From assembly GCA_965225895.1 (NCBI GenBank), contig CBDDBR010000011.1, positions 682,001 to 746,000 on the forward strand: DNA of 64,000 nt, given 5' to 3'. Under the pieces are notes generated by a model. It did no database searches and was not told where the DNA came from. It saw only the letters and a program-made list of their open reading frames with translations. Positions 17,793 to 29,300 of this stretch are shown piece by piece. The position numbers and the translations under genes are program-made. This stretch comes from Endobugula sp965225895. GTDB taxonomy: Bacteria > Pseudomonadota > Gammaproteobacteria > Pseudomonadales > Cellvibrionaceae. Each line of letters opens with the position of its first letter. Position 1 is the first letter of the stretch.

Positions 17793-17938
17793 GTCTTATT
17801 ACCTAAGTGGTTGGTTGTTTTGATTAATATAGACTAAAATGTGCTTAAAATAGAATAAATTTTTAAGTTTCCTGTTGATAATGTTGTCAATGGCTACTGT
17901 ACTTTAATATGAACACTTTGTTTAACAGGTAAAAATCA

Positions 17939-20182
17939 TTGGAAAAGAGTACTCCCGAACATAATCAAGCTCATCCCTCAGAGTCTGCCGAGGGCGGAGT
18001 TGCTCCGACGCCAGCGCCTTCATCGCCTTCAGAATCTACTAAATCGACATCAGAAACCCCAAAAGAGTTTCATGACCCTTTACTCTCTTGTTTGCTGTTA
18101 ATTACTAAACTAGAAAATACACCATGTTCCGAGACTTCTTTAGTCGCGGGTTTACCTCTTGTTGAAGAAAAGCTTACACCCGAACTATTTGTGCGCGCAG
18201 CAGATCGGGCAGGTTTAAAGGCAAAAGTATTAGAAAAAAACTTGCTGGATATTCCAGAATTAGTACTGCCTGCCACATTGGTTTTAAAGCGTGATAGGGC
18301 GGTGGTATTGCTGTCTTTTGATTTAGAGAATGGCAAAGCGACTATTTTAGAATCAAAGACAGGCAGTGAAAAAGTCGTTGCGCTAGACGCATTAAAACAA
18401 GCCTATTCTGGTTTTGTGATCTATACCCGAGCGGCATACCATTTAGACCCCGATATAGAAAAAACTCATTTAAAAGGTAAAACCAAAGACCATTGGTTTT
18501 GGTCTGTTATGCGATCGTCTTGGCGTATTTATCGTGATGTGTTGTTAGCCTCATTGTTTATTAATTTATTTGCTATTGCGAATCCATTATTCACGATGAA
18601 TGTTTATGACCGAGTGGTGCCAAATAATGCGGTTGAAACCTTGTGGGTTCTAGCGATTGGTGTGTTAATCGTCTTTTTGTTTGATGCTTTATTAAAAGGC
18701 CTGCGGGGTTATTTTATTGAGGTGGCAGGTAAAAAGTCAGACATTTTATTGTCGGCTTTTTTGTTTGAACGTGTTTTAGGTTCGCGATATAGCGAGCGTC
18801 CTGAATCGGTGGGTGCTTTTACGAGCCAGTTTAGAGATTTTGATCAGGTAAGAAACTTTTATACCACAGCGACAATTTCTTCTTTTGTCGACATGCCCTT
18901 TGTCATTATCTTTTTATTGCTTATTTTTTATGTGGGCGGGCCAATTGTTATCGTTCCATTGGTCGCTTTGCCGCTGATATTGGGGTATGGCTTGTTGATG
19001 CGTAAACCTATTAAGCACGCAATTGAGCAAACCTATGCATCAGGTGCGCAAAAAAACGCCACCTTGGTAGAATCGCTGGTGGGTTTAGAAACCGTGAAAG
19101 CTCTGGGTGCCGAAGGGCTTGTTCAGCGTGTATGGGAACAGTCGGTAGGTCATTTATCGATCTGGAGCCAAAAAATGCGCATGTTGTCCATGTCTGTAGG
19201 TGTGGTTTCGGGTGCGGTGACTCAGGTTGCTAATATCGTCATTATTATTGTGGGTGTGTATTTGATTTCAGAGCGCGAGCTTACTATGGGTGCTTTGATC
19301 GCAAGTGTGATGTTGGCTAGCCGTGTATTAGCCCCTATTGCACAGGTGGCTACTTTATTGGTTACTTATGATCAAACAAAAACCGCCCTTGAAGGTTTGG
19401 ATCAAATTGTAAGTAAAGATCAAGAGCGTGACCCTAAAAAACCGTTTGTGAAACGTCCTAGTTTTAATGGTGCTATTCGTTTTCAGGGGGTGAGCTTTGC
19501 CTACCCTGGTGAAGAACATCCAGTATTACATAATGTTTCTTTTTCAATTAAGCCTGGTGAAAAGGTAGGTTTAATTGGGCGTATAGGCTCAGGTAAATCA
19601 ACGATTCATAAGTTGATTCTGGGTTTGTATAAGCCAACAGAGGGCAGTATTTTACTGGATGGTATTGATATTCAGCAGATTGATCCTGCAGATTTACGGC
19701 GCCATATTGGATATATGCCACAGGATGTAGTGTTGTTCTCGGGTACGGTTAAAACCAATATTATGTATGGTTCTCCCCATGTGGAGGATGAAAGCGTACT
19801 GCGTGCCGCAGAAGTGTCGGGCGTGAAAGAGTTTGTTGATGGCCACCCTCTAGGTTTTGATCGCCCTGTGGGTGAACGTGGTCAGGCGCTTTCAGGCGGT
19901 CAGCGTCAAAGTGTGGGTATGGCAAGAGCCATGCTCAATGATGTGCCCATGTATTTATTTGATGAGCCGACAAGTGGTATGGATAACACCACAGAGACCA
20001 TTGTCACACAGCGTTTAGCAAAAGCAGTGTCAAATGAAACGTTGTTATTGGTTACTCATAAAGCGTCTTTATTATCTATGGTTGAACGGCTTATCGTGTT
20101 AGATAACGGTAAGATTGTTGCTGATGGGCCTCGAGATTCTGTTATTGAAGCATTACAAAAAGGACAATTACGTGTCGCTTAA
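17939..20182 (+). CDS. lapB: Type I secretion ABC transporter (LapB-like)
   Basis: This 747-residue inner-membrane exporter drives secretion of the large adhesins downstream. After a Pro/Ser/Thr-rich leader (1-45) comes a C39-peptidase-like domain (about 47-155) in which the expected catalytic His is not evident, as in non-cleaving RTX transporters. Six membrane helices follow (about 190-460), then the ATPase with Walker A GRIGSGKST, signature ALSGGQRQSVGMARAML and Walker B MYLFDEPTSGMD. The start is TTG 17939 with AGGT 8 bases upstream. The order lapB-lapC-tolC-adhesin matches Lap and BapA loci. Confidence 0.9.
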   Translation: MEKSTPEHNQAHPSESAEGGVAPTPAPSSPSESTKSTSETPKEFHDPLLSCLLLITKLENTPCSETSLVAGLPLVEEKLTPELFVRAADRAGLKAKVLEKNLLDIPELVLPATLVLKRDRAVVLLSFDLENGKATILESKTGSEKVVALDALKQAYSGFVIYTRAAYHLDPDIEKTHLKGKTKDHWFWSVMRSSWRIYRDVLLASLFINLFAIANPLFTMNVYDRVVPNNAVETLWVLAIGVLIVFLFDALLKGLRGYFIEVAGKKSDILLSAFLFERVLGSRYSERPESVGAFTSQFRDFDQVRNFYTTATISSFVDMPFVIIFLLLIFYVGGPIVIVPLVALPLILGYGLLMRKPIKHAIEQTYASGAQKNATLVESLVGLETVKALGAEGLVQRVWEQSVGHLSIWSQKMRMLSMSVGVVSGAVTQVANIVIIIVGVYLISERELTMGALIASVMLASRVLAPIAQVATLLVTYDQTKTALEGLDQIVSKDQERDPKKPFVKRPSFNGAIRFQGVSFAYPGEEHPVLHNVSFSIKPGEKVGLIGRIGSGKSTIHKLILGLYKPTEGSILLDGIDIQQIDPADLRRHIGYMPQDVVLFSGTVKTNIMYGSPHVEDESVLRAAEVSGVKEFVDGHPLGFDRPVGERGQALSGGQRQSVGMARAMLNDVPMYLFDEPTSGMDNTTETIVTQRLAKAVSNETLLLVTHKASLLSMVERLIVLDNGKIVADGPRDSVIEALQKGQLRVA

Positions 20183-21533
20183 ATTACCTAAAATACTGTC
20201 ACATGCAGAACCCGAAATAGATGATGACGATTTAACCTATGCGTCTTCGGCGTCTGCGGCTATTTTGCATCAAACCCCTAAAGGTGGGCAGCAATTGTTG
20301 TGGGCAATTGTTGTGTTTGTTGTTGTCATGGTGACTTGGGCGTCTTTGGCTAATGTGGATGAGTTTACTCGTGGTGAAGGACAGGTGATTCCTTCGCAAT
20401 ATATTCAGATTGTACAAAACTTAGAAGGCGGTATTGTTGATGAGGTTTTTGTGCGCGAGGGGCAGTCGGTTAAGCGAGGTGACCCTTTAGTTCGGTTGGA
20501 TGATAAGCGTTTTTCGTCTTCTTTAAGAGAGGCAGAAGTAAATCAGGAGCAGTTATTGGCTAAAACAATACGTTTAAAGGCCGAAGCAGAAGGAGAAGGT
20601 TTTCCTGAAGAAGAGTTAAAAGCTAAAAGTATTTCTGAAAACATCATTATTTCTGAGAAAGACCTTTATGTGGCGCGTGCACAAGAATTAAGCACGAGTA
20701 ATCAGGTGATTTTGCAGCAGGTCGCGCAAAAGCGTCAAGAATTATCAGAGTGGCGCGCAAAGTATCAACAGTTGGGGCGTAGCTACCGCTTATTAAAAGA
20801 TGAGTTAGATCTAACCAGCCCATTGGTGGCGCAGGGTGCGGTATCAGAAGTTGAAGTGTTGCGTTTGCGTCGTCAAGTGAATGATATTCAAGGGGAAAGA
20901 AATGCGGCTAAGTTAACTATTCCTAGAATTGAATCATCATTAAATGAGTCAGAGGATAAGCTATCAGCGGCAGAGTCTGCGTTTCGTAGCCGTTCTCAGT
21001 CAGAATATAATGAGATTAAAGCCGAGCTTGATCGATTGAATGAGTCTAGCCAAGCCATTGTTGATCAGGTTGATCGTACATTGGTTAAATCTCCAGTGGC
21101 GGGAACCATTAAGCAATTATTTGTCAAAACCTTAGGTGGAGTGATTCAGCCAGGTCGGGACTTAGTCGCTATCGTGCCAACAGAAGATAATTTGCGCGTC
21201 GAGGCGCGTGTGAGCCCAGCAGATATTGCTTTTTTGCATCCTAACCAGAAGGCTATTGTAAAGTTTACAGCGTATGACTTTTCAGTCCACGGGGGATTAG
21301 ACGGAGAGGTGGTTAATATTAGTCCAGATACTATTACAGATGAAGAGGGTAATAGTTTTTACATGGTGCAAATTGAGACAGAGCAGTCATTTTTGGGGAG
21401 TCAGGCATCGCCTTTACCCATTATTGCTGGTATGACGGTGACAGTAGATATTTTAACGGGAGAGAAAACAATCCTTGATTACATATTAAAGCCGATATTA
21501 AAAACAAAACAGTTAGCTTTACGAGAGCGTTGA
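20172..21533 (+). CDS. lapC: Type I secretion membrane fusion protein (HlyD family, LapC-like)
   Basis: LapC links the ABC transporter to the outer-membrane channel. A short cytoplasmic N-terminus is followed by one membrane helix (LLWAIVVFVVVMVTWASLA, about 39-57) and a biotinyl-lipoyl-like half (NLEGGIVDEVFVREGQSVK). Then come long coiled coils (about 110-300), the second lipoyl half (VKSPVAGTIKQLFVKTLGG) and a beta-barrel end. I start at GTG 20172, overlapping the lapB stop, with AAAAAGGA 8 bases upstream; the frame is open to 20115 but would read far into lapB. Length is 453 residues. Confidence 0.9.
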   Translation: MSLKLPKILSHAEPEIDDDDLTYASSASAAILHQTPKGGQQLLWAIVVFVVVMVTWASLANVDEFTRGEGQVIPSQYIQIVQNLEGGIVDEVFVREGQSVKRGDPLVRLDDKRFSSSLREAEVNQEQLLAKTIRLKAEAEGEGFPEEELKAKSISENIIISEKDLYVARAQELSTSNQVILQQVAQKRQELSEWRAKYQQLGRSYRLLKDELDLTSPLVAQGAVSEVEVLRLRRQVNDIQGERNAAKLTIPRIESSLNESEDKLSAAESAFRSRSQSEYNEIKAELDRLNESSQAIVDQVDRTLVKSPVAGTIKQLFVKTLGGVIQPGRDLVAIVPTEDNLRVEARVSPADIAFLHPNQKAIVKFTAYDFSVHGGLDGEVVNISPDTITDEEGNSFYMVQIETEQSFLGSQASPLPIIAGMTVTVDILTGEKTILDYILKPILKTKQLALRER

Positions 21534-21893
21534 TGGTTGTGTGCAATTTGATAGTATTTCTAATAATAAGAAAAGTGTGACGAGTGTCTCAAAGTTGTAA
21601 TTTTTCAGTATTTTGCGGTATTTACTCACATTTTGCATGTTTGGTTGGCATGAAAAAAAACATTAATTTGATTTTGGCATAAAAAACACGTAAAAAGGCT
21701 ATGTATATCATTGGCTTATAGTATGTATTGTAATTCTACTTCTTGTTTTTGTCCTAAGTCTTTGATTTTAAAAGGATTTATTTTTTTGTGTTTTTTTGAT
21801 GAAAAAATTCTAAAAAAATAAATTGAGCGTTATTTAGTTAGAATGATAAAAAACGATATATTCAGTTGTTTTTCCTTAATTTAGGGGTGGATT
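21534..21893. other. 360-bp AT-rich intergenic region before tolC-like gene
   Basis: This stretch separates lapC from the TolC-like gene. It is rich in T- and A-runs and has no convincing ORF, terminator hairpin or sigma-70 promoter with good spacing. A TTGGCATGAAAA stretch lacks the GC of a sigma-54 site. A strong ribosome site (AGGGGTGG) ends it. Confidence 0.4.
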
Positions 21894-23203
21894 ATGAAAA
21901 TTTGTACTGGCTTTCTGGGGATGTTGAAAGTTTCACGTTTGTTTTTACTGGGTGGTAGCATGAGTTTAGCTACGGTATCAGTAAATGCATTAACGCTTCA
22001 GGATGCAATCGAAGATATGCTGGCAAATAACCCAGATGTTCAATCGGCTAGACAAGAAATGCTAGCGCGAGAGCATGAAATTCGTGGTGCTAAAGCGGCA
22101 TATCTGCCTACCTTGAATGCAGAGGCAGGCGTGGGTCGCGAGTGGACTCGCTCACGATCTACAGGTTTTACGGGTACAACTCTAACGCGAGAGGAAGCTG
22201 CATTACGCTTACGTCAGGTGGTATTCGATGGCAATGCAACAGGTGCAGAAGTTGATCGCCAAAAAGCACGTTTTAAAAGTGCGCTATTTACTGCAATTGA
22301 TACCCAAGAAAATGCAGCATTAAGAGCACGCAAGCCTATATTAATGTGCTGCGTGAAGCTGAATTGCTATCGTTACTTAAGCAATCACTAGATGAGCACC
22401 AAGCCATATATGATCAAACTTCATTACGAAGTGAAGCGGGTGTGGGTAATCGAGCCGATGTTGATCAAATTTCTGTTCGTTTATCATTGGCGACCAGTAA
22501 CTTTATTGCGGGTAAAAATAATTTCTTAGATGCACTAAGTCAGTTTCAGGGCTTGGTCGGTTATATTCCTGATGCCTCAGAAATGGAAGTGCCGGGAGGT
22601 TTTGTGTTGCCTGCTAGTTTAGATGAGTCACTAACTATTGCATTTGAAGAGCATCCAACAATTAAATCAGCCACTGCAGACATTGAAGCCGCAGAAGCAC
22701 AACATGCAGCATCTAAAAGCAAGCGTCTGCCTACGATTAATTTAGAAGGTGATCGTACATGGAACGAAGATATTGACGGCGTGGTAGGTGAAAATGAAGA
22801 CTGGGTGATTGCACTACGTTTACGCTATAACCTATATAACGGCGGTAAAGACAGTGCGAGACGCAAGCAAACGGCTGAATTATTAACGCAGGCTAAAGAC
22901 GTATTTCGTGGTGCCCAGTGGGAAACAGAAGAAGGAATGCGTTTATCTTGGTATGCCTATGAAGCTACGTTGCAGCAGTTGGAGCACCTTGCGGTGCATG
23001 TTGAATCTGTGACAGCTACAAAAGAAGCGTATGTGAAGCAGTTTAATCTTGGTAAGCGTACACTGCTAGATTTGTTGAACACCGAAGGTGAGCTTATTCG
23101 GGCTAAGCAGACGTATGCTAATACAAAATATGACCAGCTATATTCTCAAATTCGTGTATTGAATTCGTCGGGTCAATTAACGAAAGGCTTGGGTCTTCAA
23201 TAA
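21894..23203 (+). pseudogene. lapE: TolC-family outer-membrane channel (LapE-like), broken by a frameshift
   Basis: Read as one gene this would be a normal-sized TolC-type channel of about 436 residues with a signal peptide (cleavage near VNALTLQDA), the LTLQDAIEDMLANNPDV start, and two repeats of long helices. The reading frame from ATG 21894 covers the first third, then goes out of frame near 22330 and stops at 22391. The remainder (LREAELLSLLKQSL onward) is in another frame ending at 23203. One missing base around 22329-22335 (between ALRA and TQAYINVL) explains it. It is either a sequencing or assembly error or a true inactivating mutation, which would block adhesin export unless another TolC serves. 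Confidence 0.85.
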
Positions 23204-23215
23204 TATGTGTTGTTC

Positions 23216-23233
23216 ATAAAATGATCATTTTAT
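23216..23233. repeat. Perfect 18-bp palindrome upstream of the large adhesin gene
   Basis: ATAAAATGATCATTTTAT is a perfect palindrome 13 bp after the TolC-like stop. No T-run beyond the symmetry follows, so it could be either a weak terminator or a regulator site for the adhesin gene 105 bp downstream. Confidence 0.4.
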
Positions 23234-23337
23234 AGAACGAAAAAGTATTTGTGAACCTCGCTCTTATTACCGATAATGGTCAAAATATGAGCGGTTATTC
23301 GTAAAATTTAATCTGGTGGTTAATTTAGAGGTGTTTC

Positions 23338-26300
23338 ATGGCTGGCGATAGTGTTGTTGGTAAAGTTGATGGGATTCAGGGCGGTAATGTTCTTATTATT
23401 CGTTCTACAGGAGAACAGGTTGTAGCTAAGGCTGGCTCTTTGATCTTTGACGGCGATACCGTTTTTGCTGGCAGCGGTGCACGAGTGCAAATTCAAGTAG
23501 ATAATAATGGTAATGCAGGTGTGGTTGCTATTAGTGAATCTGAATCAGCACGCTTTGATGCCGCCTTATTTGATGAAGCGGGGGCCCTTATTGCAGCATC
23601 GACGAATGATGCCCCTGTTGATATTGGTGAAAGAATTACTCCGGATGTTTTTCGTGCGCTCAATGAGTCTCTTCCGAGTGCGGGTATTAGAACAGCAAAC
23701 CAAGACAGCCAATCACGCCGGGTTATTGAAGACGATTTTGTTGTAGAACTCAAAAAATCAGAAGAAATACCAGATAAAGGTCATGAGACAAAATATGAAA
23801 CATCTCTAGACAAGGTTAGAGAGGATCTTAAGGGTAATATTGAAGAGTTTCCCGAAGAAGTTCCAGATGACGGTATTCCAACGGATACGTCTACTGCAAC
23901 TGATATTCCCACTGAGGAAGACTTTGGCTCAGAAGATCCTATTGTTGTACCTGTAGATGCCATCAATGATTCAGCTTCTGCTACAGAAGACACGCCATTA
24001 ACGATCAGTGTTCTTGGTAATGATGCGCTAAATGACCAAAATGTGACGGTTAGTTTACCTAATAATAGCAGTGCTAATGGAGGGACGATTACCGTTAATC
24101 CTGATGGTACAATCAATTACACGCCTCCTACTGATTTTAATGGTACAGATACCTTTGTATATACAATTACCAGTGAGACTGGTGAAACTGATACCGCTAC
24201 GGTGACAGTTACGGTTGATCCCGTGGATGATGGTAGCCCAGATGCTGTTGATGATGCATTTACGACTACAGAGGATACTCCAATTACTGGTAATGTGATT
24301 GGTTCTGGTGGTGGCGGCGGTGATACCATTGTGGATAATGCGCAAGTAACCTCATTTTCGCAAGGCACTAACGGTACAGTTGTTGTTGCTCCCGATGGTA
24401 CGTTTACTTACACACCTAATAGTAATTTTGAGGGTCCTGTAGATACTTTTACTTATACCCTTACCGATGATGATGGTGAAACGGATACTGCCACAGTGAC
24501 TGTGACAGTAAATGCTGTTGATGATCCTACATCAGCGTCTCCAGATACTGGCAATACAGACGAGGATACAACCTTAACCGTGAGCGCCGTAAACGGCGTA
24601 TTATCAAATGATTCTGATGTAGATGACGCGTTAACCGTAGCAACTTATAGTATTGCTGGCGGTGCTTCAAATATTGCTGTAGGTAGTGGTGCGCAATCAA
24701 TTACGGGTGTTGGCACTATAGAAGTAAACGCCGATGGTAGTTATGAATTTATTCCAGCCGCTGATTATAACGGTGATGTGCCTGTTATTACCTATACTAC
24801 TAATACGGGTGCAACATCGACATTAACCATTACCATTAATCCCGAAAATGATGGCGCTCCAGATGCGATAGATGATACTTATTCTACACCACAAGATACG
24901 GTGTTAACGGGTAATGTGATTATAAATGGTGTAGGCGGTAGCGATACTATTGTAGATGAAGCTGATGTTGATCCAGTCACTAATGTGGCGACGACACGTG
25001 GCGGTACAATAACTATTGCAGCAGACGGTAGTTTTTCTTATACACCACCAGCAGGTATTAACTCAGGCCCTGCGGATACTTATGTATATACCTTAAGGGA
25101 TACCGATGGTCAGACAGATACAGCGACCATTTCTATCAATATCGGTGCGCCTGCCATTACCATTCCTAATGATGACTCAGTGGCTCCAAATAATGATGAT
25201 ATCGTTGTTGCTGAAAATGCTACAACGACAGGTACCTTTACAATCTCTACCCCAGCAGGTTTAGGGTCGCTTCAAATTGGTGGTACAACTATTAGTGCTA
25301 CTGTTTTAGAAAATATATCAGAAGGTGCTGCGAATGGCCCTGAAGATATTACAGGTGAAGCTAACGGCACTTTACAAATTACAGCGTATAACTCAACCAC
25401 GGGTGAAGTGACTTATACTTATGACCCAACGGGTACGTCGATGAATCATGCGGGCGCAACAAATGATGTAATCGCAGGTGAAGCGCTTGCTATTGTGTTA
25501 ACAGATACAGCGGGTACTCCCGAAACCGCAACGGGTACGTTAAATATAGGTATTACAGATACTAACCCAACCGCAAATGATGATAGTCGCTCAATCAGTG
25601 AAGGCTCATCGGCTGTTGCGGGTGATGTGGTGGGCAGTCCAAGTTCGGGAGCGGGTGATGTGGCAGATACGGTTGTGGATACTGTTACTGTTACAGGTAT
25701 AGATTTTGGAGCGACAGGTGGCTCGGTAGGAACGGCTTTAGCAGGTGATCATGGTTCATTAAAGATCGATTCAGCAGGGGTTTATACCTACACATTAGAT
25801 AACACGGATCCTGAGGTTCAAGGCTTGAGTGAGCTTGGGCCTGGTGTGTTCGAGACATTAGTTGAGACATTTACCTATACCCTTACCGATGCTGATGGCG
25901 ATACATCAACCACTACATTAAGTGTTACGATTAATGGTGTTGACGATGCCCTTCCAGTAGTTACTATCCCAGATGACAACGGCGGTGGTGTGGTAGGCGA
26001 TGTTTCTGTTGCCGAGAATGCGACGATTACAGGTGGCACTTTTACAGTAACAGCAGATGCAGGCTTGGCGGCGTCAGGCACAGCAGTGAGTTTAACGGTT
26101 GACGGCAATACAACTAACTTAACGTTGGCACAATTAAATGCATTAACCAGTGGTCCTACGCCAGTGACGCTCAGTGCGGGTGATGACGGTGAGCTTGTTT
26201 TAACGGGTTATAACTCAAGTAATGGTGTGATTACTTATAATTTTGATCCCACAAATACAAGTCGAGATCATTCAGGCGGCGATACTAGTGTTTTAGAAAA

Positions 26301-29300
26301 TTACACGGTTGTTGCCACAGATAATGAAGGTGATACCAATAGTGATACCTTAGATATTCTGATTACCGATACTGCTCCACAGACAGCGGCAGATACTAAT
26401 TCAGTCACCGAAGATTCGGCCACTACGGTAGCGGTAGGTGATGTTATCGCAGGCACCATATCAACAGGTTCTGGTACGGGTGGAGCGGATACCACAGGAG
26501 CGGATACGTCAATATCTGTGAGCGCAGTTGATTTTGGAGGTGCGCAAACAGTAGGTACGCCATTTTCGACAAGCTATGGTTCTTTAGACCTGAATAGCGA
26601 CGGTACTTATACCTATACCATAGATAATACCAATGCTGATGTGCAGGGCTTAAAAGGCGGTGCATCTTTTGTAGAGACGTTTAATTATACAATTATTGAT
26701 ACAGATGGTGATACATCAACCACTACATTAAGTGTTACGATTAATGGTGCTGAAGATGCGCCGCCAGCGTTAACTATATCGAATGATGATGGTGCGACAA
26801 CGCCAGCAGATAATAGTGTTGTAGAAGCGAGTGGGTCAACTATTACTGGTACGATGACAGCGACAGGTGACGCAGGTGTAGCAGATGTTACAGTTGATGG
26901 TAATAGCATTTTGAATGCTACGGCGACGCCAGTCACTATAAGCGCTTCCGAAGGTACGTTGGTTATTACAGGTTATAACGCCAGCACGGGTTTGATTAAT
27001 TATAGTTATACCGAAGATGGCAATGCAGAAAGCCACAATGTGGCGAATGATAATATTAACGATATTTTTACGGTTGTTGTGACCGATAACGAAGGTGATA
27101 CGGATAGCGATACGTTGGATATTCGTATTTTGGATACTGCTCCAACGGCAGCGGCAGATACTAATTCAGTCACCGAAGATTCGGCCACTACGGTAGCGGT
27201 AGGTGATGTTATCGCAGGCACCATATCAACAGGTTCTGGTACGGGTGGAGAGGATACCACAGGAGCGGATACGTCAATATCTGTGAGCGCAGTTGATTTT
27301 GGAGGCGCGCAAACAGTAGGTACGCCATTTGCGACAAGCTATGGTTCTTTAGACCTGAATAGCGACGGTACTTATACCTATACCATAGATAATACCAATG
27401 CTGATGTGCAGGGCTTAAAAGGCGGTGCATCTTTTGTAGAGACGTTTAATTATACAATTATTGATACAGATGGTGATACATCAACCACTACATTAAGTGT
27501 TACGATTAATGGTGCTGAAGATGCGCCGCCAGCGTTAACTATATCGAATGATGATGGTGCGACAACGCCAGCAGATAATAGTGTTGTAGAAGCGAGTGGG
27601 TCAACTATTACTGGTACGATGACAGCGACAGGTGACGCAGGTGTAGCAGATGTTACAGTTGATGGTAATAGCATTTTGAATGCTACGGCGACGCCAGTCA
27701 CTATAAGCGCTTCCGAAGGTACGTTGGTTATTACAGGTTATAACGCCAGCACGGGTTTGATTAATTATAGTTATACCGAAGATGGCAATGCAGAAAGCCA
27801 CAATGTGGCGAATGATAATATTAACGATATTTTTACGGTTGTTGTGACCGATAACGAAGGTGATACGGATAGCGATACGTTGGATATTCGTATTTTGGAT
27901 ACTGCTCCAACGGCAGCGGCAGATACTAATTCAGTCACCGAAGATTCGGCCACTACGGTAGCGGTAGGTGATGTTATCGCAGGCACCATATCAACAGGTT
28001 CTGGTACGGGTGGAGCGGATACCACAGGAGCGGATACGGCGGTATCTGTGACAGCTGTTGATTTTGGAGGTGCGTCGCAAACAGTGGATACGCCATTTGC
28101 GACGAGTTATGGTTCTTTAGACCTGAATAGTGACGGTACTTATACCTATACCATAGATAATACCAATCCTGATGTGCAGGGTCTTGATGCTGGAGAGTCA
28201 TTTGTTGAAACATTTAGTTATACGATTATCGATACCGACGGTGATACAGCATCAACGACCTTAAGTGTGACGATTAATGGTGCTAATGAGCCTGTCCCTC
28301 CAGAGAATATTGTACCTGGTACGCAAGGAATTGATGTGGGGGATGCTACCTTAACCTTTAATGCAGGTAACGGTAATTTAATTAGCGCTACGGATCCAGA
28401 TTCAGATATTACAAGTGTTGTGCTGGCAGTTACAGATGGCACCCTATCACTAACGTCCCCAGGTACTGCAACGGTGACACCAAGTAATGGTGGGGCCACT
28501 CAAACAATTACAGGTTCTCATGCTGAGATTACAGCAGCTTTAGCTGAGATTGTTTACACGCCAACAAATGCGGCGGCTGTATCATCAGATGTATTAACCA
28601 TTACCACAACAGATGCAAATGCATTTACAGATGTAGACACGGTTGCCATTGAACAAGTGGGGGTAGCCGCCGTTCCTGAAATTGAAGATTTGGCTGGCGT
28701 TATCCCTGGTTCGACAGGTCTTGTGCGTAATTATACTGACATCACAACAGATTTAGATACGGTAACGTTTGATTCATCCACAGCCGAAGCACTTTTAGTG
28801 AGTGAAGCGCTAACGCCAGATACTGTAGATCGTGATGGTGCTGTAGGAACAGGGATAGCCTTAAGAGCCGTGTCTAGTACCTCTTTGGGCTTGGTTAGTG
28901 GCGGTGTTGCTGAAGAGGTTGGCGACGAAAACAGTATATTAAGTTATACAGGCTTAATTTATTTAGAGGCAGGCAATACTTATCAGTTTGCAGGTATTCT
29001 TGATGAAAGTTTATATATCGAGTTAGGTGGCGAGCCAGTTATTCAAACACAGGGCGCTAATGTGGGCGCATTTAATGTTCCACTTAATGATTTAACGGGT
29101 AGCTATACGACGAATGCAATTTTTTCGCCACCTGCAAATGGTTATTACACCTTAGAAATTTACGCTATTAATATAGATAGTAGTGGTGAATTGTTACTTA
29201 ACCTTGATACAAAAGCGGGCACGGTTGATACGAATCCAATTGAATTTAATGTAGAAAATTTTAATTTGTATGCAGGTATTGATGAATTAATTGCAGCAGG

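Noticed and set aside
21640..21690. Possible sigma-54 promoter (TTGGCATGAAAA) before the TolC-like gene
   Set aside because: The GC at -12 is missing.
26301..28213. Repeated reverse-strand ORFs every 765 bp
   Set aside because: They are shadows of the near-identical adhesin repeats, not genes.
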